Shown: positions 32,132 through 40,423 of the stretch, in pieces | Numbering within the stretch: the stretch's first letter is position 1 | Layout: each line of letters starts with the position of its first letter | Source of the DNA: Anaerolineae bacterium | GTDB taxonomy: Bacteria > Chloroflexota > Anaerolineae > Aggregatilineales > Phototrophicaceae | DNA length: 64,000 bases | Assembly (NCBI GenBank): GCA_022824365.1 | Contig: JAJEAA010000005.1 | Location: 1 to 64,000, forward strand | Direction of reading: 5' to 3' | Translations under genes and position numbers: made by a program | Notes under the pieces: model-generated | What the model was told of the DNA's origin: nothing | Seen by the model: only the letters and a program-made list of their open reading frames with translations | Databases searched by the model: none

Positions 32132-34219
32132 TTACCGACCAGCGATGACCTCATACGCGCCGATATCACAGGCTTCGTCCGTCGATCGCGGTTGACCGCG
32201 CTGATCGGTTAACAGGCAGTGTTCAGCGTCCCCGGCGCCAACCGCCGGACTACCGGTTTTCAAGGCATAGTGCGGCGGCATCCCGCGCAAAGACGCCAAC
32301 AGAGGATCGCCGCTTATCTGTGGGTCACAGCTGCTATCGGCTATGAGATTGCTGATATTTGTCTTCAGACCTTGGTAGACGGCGCAATCGCCACCGTCAT
32401 TGCCGGCGACAATGCTGTTAATGAGGTGAACGTCGCCGCTGCGCGTATGGATTCCGGCTGTTTCCCGCGATGATGAATTATTGACCAGGGTGATGTGGCG
32501 CAAGCTGATTTCACTCTGTCGGCCATAAATGGCGCCGGCTTGCAGCTCCGCGACATTCTTGTAGATCGTGCTATTTGTAACAACCGCTTGGCTCGCTGGT
32601 TCCATGTAAATGGCGCTGCCAAAAAATTTCGCGGAATTGTAGCCCAGCGCGCTGCCGGCGATGCTCATGTTGATATTGGTTGTGCTGATTGCCCCGCCGT
32701 TGGAACGGGCTGAATTGCGCTGAAATGTCGAGTCGGTGATGTCTACGTCCCCGTCGGTAGCCAAGAGGCCGCCGCCGCTGCCGGAGTTGTTTCCGCGAAT
32801 GCTGCTGGCGCTGATGGTCAAAGCGCCGTCTTCGCTGTAGATGCCGCCGCCGCGATCCGAGCGATTATCGTTGATTTTGCTGTTTCTTATCCGGACGCTG
32901 GAGCCGCTGCTGAATACCCCGCCGCCATACCAGGACACGCGATTGCTGCGAATCTGAGTGTCAATGATGTCATAGTCGCCCTCCTCAAGGTAGAGGCCGC
33001 CGCCAAAAGATGCGCTGTTGTTGCTCAAAACAGAATTGACGAGTTCCATCTCCCCGGTTGTAACGTGGAATCCAGCGCCCCACTGCGCTTCATTTTCGCT
33101 GGCTTCGCTGGAATCGACTGTAACATTGGCATCGACCGCATAAAGGGCGCCGCCAGATTCCTCCACAGTATTGTCTCGAAGTTGACTTCGCGCGATCTTC
33201 ACCGTGCCGATTCTCGCAAAGATAGCGCCGCCGTATTCAGCGCTGTTCGCGTCCATCCGGCTGTTTGTCAGCGTCAAGTTGCTTTCCCTTGACAGGATGC
33301 CGCCGCCATATTTCTCGGCGGAATTTGCTTTGAAAGAGGTCTTGAGTACGAGCAAATTGCTTTCAAATCCAGCGAAGGCGCCGCCATATCCGGCTGTGTT
33401 GTCTTCAAACTGGCTGTCGCTAAGGCTGACTTCTACATCTACCGCGGAAATTGCGCCGCCGTTATCTTGGCTGGTGTTTTCCGAGAAGGTGCTGGCGGCA
33501 ATTCGGAGAGACCCGTAGAATGCGCTGATAGCGCCGCCGTGAATTGCGGAGTTGCCCTTTATGTCGCTGTCTGCGATCCGTGCCCTGGCATCGTCAAGGT
33601 AGATTGCGCCGCCTTGATCCGTGGCTTGATTGTTGCTCAACGTGCTGCCCAGCACTTGCAGATTGCCGCCTGTGACGTAAATGGCGCTGCCCAAATTTGA
33701 CGCGCTATCCTGGATTGTGCTCGCCTCAAGCACAAGCGTGCCGCGCTTGTTGACTTTGATGGCGCCGCCGGACTGCCCGTAGCCGCCCCTGATATTCAAG
33801 TTTCTAATTGTCAGTTTTCCCCGGTGAACGGTAAATATCCGCCGTTTTCCCGCGCCATCGAGCGTGAATCCATTGCCTTCTATGGTCATGTTGGACATGA
33901 TCATGGGCAAGGATTCGCCGAGCGTTATATTGTCGGTTATCCCTATAGTGTCAGCGCCGACGCCTGCCGGGCAGCCGCCGACAGGACGATCTCTGTTTGC
34001 CGCCCGAATTTGATCGGCGAGAGTGCATGGCGGCAGCGGCTCAGGCTCGCTCGTCGGACTTGCTTCCTGCGTCTCCTGCGATAACTCGGCGCCCCCGTCC
34101 GGCTCGGCTTCGGTAGTTGACGGGGCGGAAATCATGGTGATCAAACCAGAAAAAGGCGAAACGAGGCTCCAGACGCAGATGATGAAAATGAGGGCGAGCG
34201 CTACTTTCAGATGATTCAT
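32132..34219 (-). CDS. Secreted beta-helix repeat protein, single module
   Basis: A 695-aa secreted protein. The N-terminus is a signal segment (VALALIFIICVWSLVSPFSG). An acidic/Pro linker leads to the module start PCTLADQIRAANRDRPVGGC near residue 62. TIEGNGFTLDGAGKRRIF follows, and then about 18 right-handed beta-helix rungs with the recurring GGAI(Y/F/S) and SxxxxNxA motifs. The module closes with LINSIVAGNDGGDCAVYQGL, SPAVGAGDAEHCL and CDIGAYEV. No SH3 domain, LPxTG or autotransporter part is seen. GGAG precedes the ATG by six bases. It probably acts as a surface or released binding protein; no catalytic residues were recognised. Confidence 0.82.
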   Translation of the reverse strand: MNHLKVALALIFIICVWSLVSPFSGLITMISAPSTTEAEPDGGAELSQETQEASPTSEPEPLPPCTLADQIRAANRDRPVGGCPAGVGADTIGITDNITLGESLPMIMSNMTIEGNGFTLDGAGKRRIFTVHRGKLTIRNLNIRGGYGQSGGAIKVNKRGTLVLEASTIQDSASNLGSAIYVTGGNLQVLGSTLSNNQATDQGGAIYLDDARARIADSDIKGNSAIHGGAISAFYGSLRIAASTFSENTSQDNGGAISAVDVEVSLSDSQFEDNTAGYGGAFAGFESNLLVLKTSFKANSAEKYGGGILSRESNLTLTNSRMDANSAEYGGAIFARIGTVKIARSQLRDNTVEESGGALYAVDANVTVDSSEASENEAQWGAGFHVTTGEMELVNSVLSNNSASFGGGLYLEEGDYDIIDTQIRSNRVSWYGGGVFSSGSSVRIRNSKINDNRSDRGGGIYSEDGALTISASSIRGNNSGSGGGLLATDGDVDITDSTFQRNSARSNGGAISTTNINMSIAGSALGYNSAKFFGSAIYMEPASQAVVTNSTIYKNVAELQAGAIYGRQSEISLRHITLVNNSSSRETAGIHTRSGDVHLINSIVAGNDGGDCAVYQGLKTNISNLIADSSCDPQISGDPLLASLRGMPPHYALKTGSPAVGAGDAEHCLLTDQRGQPRSTDEACDIGAYEVIAGR

Positions 34220-34477
34220 GGCGGACTCCGTGAATCCGATTGTGCATCGTCCCTATTCTAATCCTTAACCAAGGACGATTTCAAATTGTGGCGCGCAGCG
34301 TATGGAAGGCGTCAAGTAAACGCGCGCGACATCGAACAACGCGCGAAATAATGGGCTGGCGAGCTTCGGTCGGCTGCGTACTTCTGAATTTGAAGCAACG
34401 ATGAGATGACGTGAAGTATATCAGGATGGGCAAGCTGATCGCAATCGATTGCGCTCTTTGGGTCCCGGTGGCAAAAA

Positions 34478-34504
34478 CTATCCCTTCACCGCGCCCAGCG
34501 TCAG
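34478..34504 (-). pseudogene. Remnant of the last codons of a MalG-type permease gene
   Basis: On the minus strand this reads LTLGAVKG and stop, identical at the protein level to the end of the permease at 36987. The match ends abruptly upstream. The surrounding 34220-34537 has no other gene. This is the second such scar within 2.5 kb. Confidence 0.65.
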
Positions 34505-34537
34505 ATGCGGGCGAGTTAGGCTTTTTCAGTATCCACC

Positions 34538-35470
34538 TCAGCCCAACCACACCGGGTTCGTCCACGCCCGGCCGCCAGCCTCGTCCCGCGTCGTCACCCG
34601 CAACCAGCGCGAATCCACCTCCGTCAGGTCGAATTCCGCCTGCGTCAGCCCGGCGCCGCCAGCCCGCCCAATGACGCCGGCCCGCTCGCCACTGAGGTAA
34701 ATGTAGGTTGCGGGCGAGCACTCAACCACCAGTTTGTCGCGCCCGACAAATTCGACATTGTGCAGCTGCGCGCCGGTGCTCGAATAATAGTGTCCCGCCT
34801 TGAGCGCCTTTAGCAGCGCGGCGGGCTTGAGTTCTGTCGCCTTGACCTGAACCCAGCCGCGCATGAAGTCGTTCACCTCCGGTCGCGAATGTGTGTCATC
34901 CGTCGCGATTGCGCCCACGCGATGTCCGCGATAGAGCAGCATGTCGATGAAGTGCCAACTGTAGCCGCGATCGCTGTCGCCATCAGAGACGCCGTTGTAG
35001 CATTCAACCGCGTGCGCAACTTCAAGCGTCTCGAAATCTTCCACGGTCAGAGCGAACCAGTTGGGATGCGGCACTGCCAAGAAGGCGCCCGCGTCCACAG
35101 CGCGCCGAGCAACACTGGCGCCCGTATCGCCCTCTCAATGGGTCTCGAAATCCAGCGGCAGGCCGACCGCAAGCAGATGCCAAAACGTGCCGCTTTGGAT
35201 GCGCCCTGGATGCAGTTCAGCGCCGATAAGCGTGGTGAAGTCATCGCTGCGGAAGTGGCGCGTATCGCTGATTGCATAGCCGTAGCGCTCCATGCAGTGG
35301 TCGGTCAGCGCGACGAAGTCGTATCCGTTCCGGCGATACATCCGGCAGTATTCGGCCGGGCTCCAGTCGCCATCGGAGTTGGTCGAATGCCCGTGCAAAT
35401 TGCCGCGGTAGAAGCGGCCGGGTTGAGAGAAGGGGAGGCTGTCTAGGGTGAGGACAGGGGATGGGGTCAA
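34538..35470 (-). pseudogene. PHP-domain phosphoesterase gene interrupted by one in-frame TGA
   Basis: Two pieces in the same frame make one PHP-family protein of about 310 codons. The first (from 35470) has YRGNLHGHSTNSDGDW (HxH), FVALTDHC and LIGAELHPG. After DFETH a TGA at 35135-35137 stops translation. The frame then continues EGDTGASVARRAVDAGAFLA, VPHPNWFAL and AIATDDTHSRPE (the DDTH metal site), ending in a beta domain. All PHP metal-binding motifs are intact apart from the stop. The N-terminal residues before FYRGNLHGHS come from repeat-like DNA, and no ribosome-binding site is evident. TGA is a normal stop in this genome (lutA), so recoding is unlikely. Confidence 0.8.
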
Positions 35471-35498
35471 GTTGGTATACCTTCAGTCTATATGCAGT

Positions 35499-36728
35499 TC
35501 AATCGTCAGAGACGAATTCTATGGCGCCGATGTCACCGGCGTCGCCTTGCGGACGTTTAGTGCCGATCTGATCGCGATCAATGGAGAAGGCCGGATCTGC
35601 TGCTCCAATCGCGGGGCTGCTCGGCAAGGGTGGATAATAGGCGGGCGATCCGTCGTCTGGTTCAATCAGCTTCCCGAGCTTAGGAGCGCTGTTGATCGCT
35701 GCTGAACGAGTATCGTCTTGAATGAGATTGCCGACGTTCTGGCTTATTCTACCGACGCAATCGCCACCTGTGTTTTCGGCGAGCAGGCAGTTTCGAAGAT
35801 TAACAATTCCGTCACGTCGTTTGAATATCCCGCCACCCCTTTCCGCTGAATTATCTGCGATGGTAACGTGTGTGAGGGTAGCGGTACTGTCCCATGTAAC
35901 AGCAAGGCCGCCGCCCTCATCTGCCGTATTTCTAAAGATAGTGCAATTATGAACGATCATCTTTCTGTTTGTATGGTAAATTGCGCCTCCCCGCCGTGCC
36001 GAATTGCCACCGAAGCTGCAGGCGGATACGCTCAGCTTTCCGAAATTTTTGATTGCTCCACCGGCGGCAGCCGAATTCCTATTGAATATCGTATCGCTAA
36101 TTTCGTTCTGATAATTGGAGTAGTGTGGAACAAGGAGAACTACTGCTCCTCCAAGATTGCGGGCAACATTTGCGCTGAAATGACTACCTGTGATTCGGAG
36201 TTTGCTCGAGCAATAGATTGCTCCTCCGTTTAACTCCTCCGCCGAATTTGCGACTAGGTCGCATTTGTCTACAATGAGTTGGCCGTCTCTGCTATAAATC
36301 GCGCCGGCCCACTCGGCAAGGTTTTCATTGAGAGTACTTTGGAAGATGGTCAAGTGCCCCTTTTTGCTGTGTATCGCGCCGCCCCAATCTGATACATTAT
36401 TGATGAGCGTACAATTCGAAACTTCCAGCGACCCGCCTTCCAGAAAAATGGCGCCGCCAGACTGCTCCCTGCCGTTGACCAAACTCAGACGATTAATGCG
36501 AACATTGCCGCCAGAAATGTGTAGAAGCCGACAAGCGTGATTCGCGTCAATTCTGAATCCATTGCCTTCAATCAGAACGTCCGAAGTAATCGATGGAAGT
36601 CCCGCCCGCAGCGAGATGTTTCCGGACAAACGCAAAGTGCGCTCGTCGTCCCCACATAAGTTCGCGGTGTGAATGGCAATTGCCAATTTCGATGCCGAGT
36701 CTATGCCTTCTCGGCGAAAATCGAACAT
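35499..36728 (-). CDS. Beta-helix repeat protein lacking a signal peptide
   Basis: A 409-aa single-module beta-helix protein. It starts MFDFRREGIDSASKLAIAIH with AGGGAAA upstream but has no signal peptide and no CxLADQI cysteine opening. The rest is complete: VLIEGNGFRIDANHACRLLH, GGAI rungs (SGGAIFLEGG, GGAIHSKKG, GGAIYHTNRK), LTHVTIADNSAERGG, LRNCLLAENTGGDCVG, SPAIGAADPAF and AGDIGAIEF. Codon choice looks less GC-biased than in the five-gene cluster. The missing export signal suggests a 5'-truncated copy, or a silent donor for its paralogues. Confidence 0.7.
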   Translation of the reverse strand: MFDFRREGIDSASKLAIAIHTANLCGDDERTLRLSGNISLRAGLPSITSDVLIEGNGFRIDANHACRLLHISGGNVRINRLSLVNGREQSGGAIFLEGGSLEVSNCTLINNVSDWGGAIHSKKGHLTIFQSTLNENLAEWAGAIYSRDGQLIVDKCDLVANSAEELNGGAIYCSSKLRITGSHFSANVARNLGGAVVLLVPHYSNYQNEISDTIFNRNSAAAGGAIKNFGKLSVSACSFGGNSARRGGAIYHTNRKMIVHNCTIFRNTADEGGGLAVTWDSTATLTHVTIADNSAERGGGIFKRRDGIVNLRNCLLAENTGGDCVGRISQNVGNLIQDDTRSAAINSAPKLGKLIEPDDGSPAYYPPLPSSPAIGAADPAFSIDRDQIGTKRPQGDAGDIGAIEFVSDD

Positions 36729-36853
36729 CTCGTTTCCCTAGACTGAAATATCGCGGCGTCGCGCAGTATATCATGATTGGATAACCAATCATATTTCTCA
36801 GTAAGTGAAAGTAAGTCATGCGAAAAAGGACGGCGATTCTCATTTTCGAAATC

Positions 36854-36925
36854 TGTAGGGGCGATCCTTGGATCGCCCGTTACATCGCCATTTTGCATTT
36901 GGGCGACTCAAGACTCGCCCCTACA
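36854..36925. repeat. REP-like palindromic element, copy 1
   Basis: Bounded by the 11-bp inverted repeats TGTAGGGGCGA (36854-36864) and TCGCCCCTACA (36915-36925), with internal GATCC-N2-GGATC. A related copy lies at 38814-38882. The short sequence TTCTGTGCCTCTGTGGTGAAT just downstream (36964-36984) resembles the CCTCTGTGT repeats at 60981-61016. Confidence 0.75.
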
Positions 36926-36986
36926 CTATCATTCTGATTGTTGCATTACTTGCTTGCGTTTACTTCTGTGCCTCTGTGGTGAATCG

Positions 36987-37898
36987 CTACCCCTTCACCG
37001 CGCCCAACGTCAGACCGGTGATGAAGTAGCGCTGAAAGAACACGAAGATAAACAGCGTCGGCAACGAGCCAATCAAACTCGCCGCCGCTTGCCCGCCCCA
37101 ATCGACCGTGTACTGCCCAGTCAAATTCAGGATGCCGACCATGATCGTGCGGCTGTCGGCTTTCTGCGTCAGGATGAAGGGCCAGAGGAAGTCGTTCCAG
37201 ATCCAGGTGAATTGCAGGGTGGCCAGCACCGCCAGCGCCGGCAGGGTCAGCGGCAGCATGATGCGGAAGAAGATGCTGTACTCATTCGCGCCGTCAATCA
37301 GCGCCGCCTCCCGCAAGGCGTTGGGCACGACCTGGAAGAAGTTGCGCATGACCAAGGTGCAGATGGGGATGCCGAAAGCGGTGTGGATGATGATGACGGC
37401 ATAGAGCGTATCGTACAGACCGATATCGTTCATCAGGCGGAAGACCGGGATGAGCGCGATCTGCGGCGGCAAGAACATGCCGGCGACAAGGAAGATGAAA
37501 AGGAAACCATCGAATCGGAAACGATATTTGCCCAAGGCGTAACCGGCCAACGTCCCCAGCGCAATCGACAAGATCGACGCCGGGATGGTCAGCAGCAGCG
37601 AATTCTGAAGGTACAAACCCAGGTTGCCGTCTTCAGGGTCCATCACCCGCGCGAAATTCTCCGTCGCCAGACTGGAGGGCGGCGTCCAGTAACCGCCGGC
37701 GGCCACCTCCGCTTGTGACTTGAAGGCTGTCACGATGGCGCCATAGACCGGGACCATGAACAGGATGAGCAGGATCGTCAGCAGGAAGTAGAGGACTGCC
37801 TTTCCCAGCAAACTTTGCCAATTCGTTCGAGGAAATATCTCCTCTTCCCTCCGCTGTGGGGGAAAGGGCTGAGGGATGGGGGGCTGCCTTCTAGTCAT
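36987..37898 (-). CDS. Carbohydrate ABC transporter permease, MalG type (second system)
   Basis: A 303-aa inner-membrane permease with TM1 AVLYFLLTILLILFMVPVYG, the EAA loop ALREAALIDGANEYSIFFRI with LPLTLPALAV, and the typical end FITGLTLGAVKG. The first ~25 residues (RRQPPIPQPFPPQRREEEIF) are atypical. The DNA encoding them is a C-rich/G-rich repeat related to 7793-7838, so the N-terminus appears to have been extended by a repeat insertion. It overlaps the MalF-type gene by 8 bp. With the genes upstream it forms a complete CUT1-type importer lacking a local ATPase. Confidence 0.9.
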   Translation of the reverse strand: MTRRQPPIPQPFPPQRREEEIFPRTNWQSLLGKAVLYFLLTILLILFMVPVYGAIVTAFKSQAEVAAGGYWTPPSSLATENFARVMDPEDGNLGLYLQNSLLLTIPASILSIALGTLAGYALGKYRFRFDGFLFIFLVAGMFLPPQIALIPVFRLMNDIGLYDTLYAVIIIHTAFGIPICTLVMRNFFQVVPNALREAALIDGANEYSIFFRIMLPLTLPALAVLATLQFTWIWNDFLWPFILTQKADSRTIMVGILNLTGQYTVDWGGQAAASLIGSLPTLFIFVFFQRYFITGLTLGAVKG

Positions 37899-38775
37899 AG
37901 AGTTCCTCGGCGGCAGCGGCGAAGCGGAAGTAGAGAACGATGATCACCAAGGTCAGAACGAAGAGCACCACGGCGGCGGAACTGCCGTAACCCATCTTGA
38001 ACTTGCGGAAGGATTCGCTGTACATAAACACCGCCAGCGTATCCGACTTGTTGAAGGGACCGCCCATCGTCATGACCCAGATGATCTCGAAACTCTTGAG
38101 CGCGCTTATCGCCGTCAGCGCCAGGACCACCACGGTAGCCGGGCGCAACATCGGGATGATGACTTTGAACAGCGTCTGCCAATAATTGGCGCCGTCCACC
38201 TTGGCCGCTTCCACCAGCGGAGTCGGCACCGAGGTCAAGCCAGCCAGGAAGATGACCATGTTCAAGCCGGTCTGCTGCCAAGCCCAGGCGACGAAGACGG
38301 CGAAGAGCGCGGTATTCGGGTTCGCCAGCCAGGCGGTGGCCAGCTGATCCAGCCCGACCCCGCGCAGGAAAATGTTGACGATGCCCAGCTTGGGGCTGTA
38401 AAGCCAGACCCAGATGATGCCGATGATGATAGGCGACAGGCAGATGGGCAGATAAAACAGCGATTTGTAGAGCGTGTTGATCGTTCGCTTGCCTTGCAGC
38501 GCTAAAGCCAGCGCCAAGCCGAGGAGAGTCGGCGCGGTCATCGCCAACGCCAGCCATATCGCGGTGTTCTTGATCGCGTTGCTGAAGAGACGGTCGGTGA
38601 AGATCTTTTCGAAGTTTGCGAAACCTACAAAGTCAAAGTCGGAGCCGTAGCCGACCCAATTGGTGAAAGAATAATAGAGCGAGTTCAGCGTCGGCACGAT
38701 GACGAAGGTGAAATACACCAGAAGCGGCAGAACGAGGAAACTGGCCGGTATTATCCAGGGGTGGCGGCGTAACAT
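37891..38775 (-). CDS. Sugar ABC transporter permease, MalF type (second system)
   Basis: A 294-aa permease. It has N-terminal TM WIIPASFLVLPLLVYFTFVI, several further TM segments, and the EAA-type loop LVEAAKVDGANYWQTLFKVI with IPMLRPATVV. It sits between the solute-binding protein gene and the MalG-type gene on the same strand, overlapping the latter by 8 bp. A REP-like palindrome (38814-38882) lies between it and the binding-protein gene and may stabilise or attenuate the upstream message. Substrate unknown; context suggests control by the IclR regulator at 40.4 kb. Confidence 0.9.
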   Translation of the reverse strand: MLRRHPWIIPASFLVLPLLVYFTFVIVPTLNSLYYSFTNWVGYGSDFDFVGFANFEKIFTDRLFSNAIKNTAIWLALAMTAPTLLGLALALALQGKRTINTLYKSLFYLPICLSPIIIGIIWVWLYSPKLGIVNIFLRGVGLDQLATAWLANPNTALFAVFVAWAWQQTGLNMVIFLAGLTSVPTPLVEAAKVDGANYWQTLFKVIIPMLRPATVVVLALTAISALKSFEIIWVMTMGGPFNKSDTLAVFMYSESFRKFKMGYGSSAAVVLFVLTLVIIVLYFRFAAAAEELYD

Positions 38776-38813
38776 AAGTCGTGTTCGCGCCCCTTATCCC
38801 CTTAGCTAGGAAT

Positions 38814-38882
38814 TGTAGGGGCGACGCTTGTGTCGCCCGTGCTGAATGTGAATCTGTGGGCGATCCGAGGACCGCCCCTACA
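38814..38882. repeat. REP-like palindromic element, copy 2
   Basis: Bounded by TGTAGGGGCG (38814-38823) and CGCCCCTACA (38873-38882). It is related to 36854-36925 and located between the binding-protein and MalF-type genes. Confidence 0.75.
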
Positions 38883-38908
38883 GATATATGTCGATGGTGG
38901 GAAAATCC

Positions 38909-40183
38909 CTACTCCATGCCGGCAAATTCGGCAGCGGCATCAGCCTGGACGCGCTCCAGCATCGCTTCATAATCGCCCGGGTTGGCCATGAATTCCGAGA
39001 AGGAGTTCAAGCCGACTTCCGCGACAGGCGGCGGGGTCGCAAGGTCGTAGTTGAAGGCGAAGACCGGGTCGGCCGCGATTTCGGCGGCGATGCGCGCCAC
39101 AACATCGTTGTAGTTGCCGGTATCCACCAACAGACTTGGCGCCAGGTTGCCAGCGCCCTCGGCGAAAGCCCACTGCACATCCGGATTGGTCAGGTAGACC
39201 AGGAAGGCTTTGGCGGCATCAGCATTGGCCGCATCGGCGGAAACGACGAAAGTATCGATTGGTCCCAGCGATGCGCGCGGCGTGTCTTCGTCAATGGTGG
39301 GGAAGGAGAAGTAGTCGAAGTCTTCGCCCGGCGCCATGTCGTTGCCCGCGTAGAGACCGCCGATCCAGGTGCCCATCAGGGTCATTGCCGCTTCGCCATT
39401 GGCGACCTGGTTGGCAGCCTCGTCCCAATCATAGGCGTTGGCGTCGGGGTAGAAATAACCGGCGTCCACCAGTTCTTTCCACAGGCCGAAAGCGCGTACC
39501 ACCTCAGGATCGGTGTATGAGGCTTCGCCGCTCATCAACTGATTGCGATAATCGTTGCCGGCCGTGCGCAGCAGGATCATATCGAACCAGAATTGACCGG
39601 GCCAGCGGTTGATCGAACCGAGGGCGAAAGCGGGAATATCCGCCATCTTGAACTTCTCGGCGACATCCACCAACTCGTCCCAGGTCGTGGGGACCATGGC
39701 GCCAACCTGTTCAAACAGCGCGGTATTGTAGAACATGCCAACCCAGTGAAGGGTCAAGGGCACAGCGTATCTGTGCATGTCATAGGTCGCGGCGGTATCG
39801 ATGACCGCTTGGGGGAATTGCGAATCCATGTCGTTCGCTTCCCAGACGTCATCAATCGGCTGCAGCAGGGCGTCATCAACGATGAATTGAATGCGCGCGC
39901 CAGCCCAATAGCTGAAGGTGTCGGGCGGGTTGCCGCCGGCCAGTTGCACCAGGATTGAGGTCTTGAACTGTTCGTGGTCAACGGGGCTCGCCGCGTGCAT
40001 CAAGCCCGGATTAGCTTCGATGAAGTCATCAACGATGCCGTCAATGAATTCACCGCCAAATCCGCCAAAATAATGGGAAACCGTGAAATCGCCCATCAGG
40101 TCGTCTTGCGTAAAGGCGGGTGTAACAGTGAAGGCTGCTACCAGAAGAACAAGTATTGCCAAGATCAAGCGTCTGTCCATCAT
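38909..40183 (-). CDS. Extracellular solute-binding protein of the second sugar ABC system
   Basis: A 424-aa family 1 solute-binding protein. The start at 40183 is favoured because GGAG lies eight bases before it; the ATG at 40189 is too close to the same GGAG. The Sec signal peptide is RRLILAILVLLVAAFTVTPA, with no lipobox. Typical body motifs are ILVQLAGGNPPDTFSYWAGA, MVPTTWDELVDVAEKFK and ANGEAAMTLMGTWIGGLYAG. First gene of the importer operon. The promoter and candidate operators lie in the 240-bp gap to the divergent IclR gene. Confidence 0.9.
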   Translation of the reverse strand: MMDRRLILAILVLLVAAFTVTPAFTQDDLMGDFTVSHYFGGFGGEFIDGIVDDFIEANPGLMHAASPVDHEQFKTSILVQLAGGNPPDTFSYWAGARIQFIVDDALLQPIDDVWEANDMDSQFPQAVIDTAATYDMHRYAVPLTLHWVGMFYNTALFEQVGAMVPTTWDELVDVAEKFKMADIPAFALGSINRWPGQFWFDMILLRTAGNDYRNQLMSGEASYTDPEVVRAFGLWKELVDAGYFYPDANAYDWDEAANQVANGEAAMTLMGTWIGGLYAGNDMAPGEDFDYFSFPTIDEDTPRASLGPIDTFVVSADAANADAAKAFLVYLTNPDVQWAFAEGAGNLAPSLLVDTGNYNDVVARIAAEIAADPVFAFNYDLATPPPVAEVGLNSFSEFMANPGDYEAMLERVQADAAAEFAGME

Positions 40184-40264
40184 CTTCATTTCTCCATAAC
40201 TTGGACTAAACTATCGCGGATGTATGGGATATCTCTCATAGGCGCCTCCTGCCTGTAACTTCCA

Positions 40265-40273
40265 ATTATAGCA
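40265..40273 (-). promoter_or_regulatory. Extended -10 promoter of the second sugar ABC operon
   Basis: On the minus strand TGCTATAAT (40273 to 40265) is a perfect extended -10, with a ~70-base leader to the binding-protein start. A further TTGACA with a 17-base spacer to TATTTT lies upstream on the same strand (40343 to 40315) and could be a second start. Confidence 0.5.
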
Positions 40274-40276
40274 AAT

Positions 40277-40287
40277 TAACTTCGTTG
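40277..40287. promoter_or_regulatory. Candidate IclR operator O1 (TAACTTCGTTG)
   Basis: Lies four bases upstream of the extended -10 of the sugar operon, inside the polymerase footprint. It matches CAACTTCGTTG, the reverse complement of 41277-41287, at 10 of 11 positions. Confidence 0.45.
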
Positions 40288-40368
40288 ACACGCAATTGCT
40301 TCTCCATGTTGCTAAAAATACAACAGTGTTTTATAATTGTCAACTAAATGGCATGTGTATTAGCGGGT

Positions 40369-40384
40369 CGCAACTTCTGTTGCG
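40369..40384. promoter_or_regulatory. Candidate IclR operator O2 (CGCAAC-TTCT-GTTGCG)
   Basis: A perfect 6-bp inverted repeat with a 4-base spacer, 40 bases before the iclR start. Its core CAACTTCTGTTG is CAACTTCGTTG with one extra base. It would allow autoregulation. Confidence 0.5.
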
Positions 40385-40423
40385 TATAGTGCAATATCCG
40401 TTGTTTTCTGCGGGAAGATTCCT

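Noticed and set aside
35135..35137. TGA in the PHP gene as a selenocysteine or recoded codon
   Set aside because: The site is not a conserved Cys position, no SECIS-like hairpin was evident just after it, and TGA is used as a normal stop in neighbouring genes.
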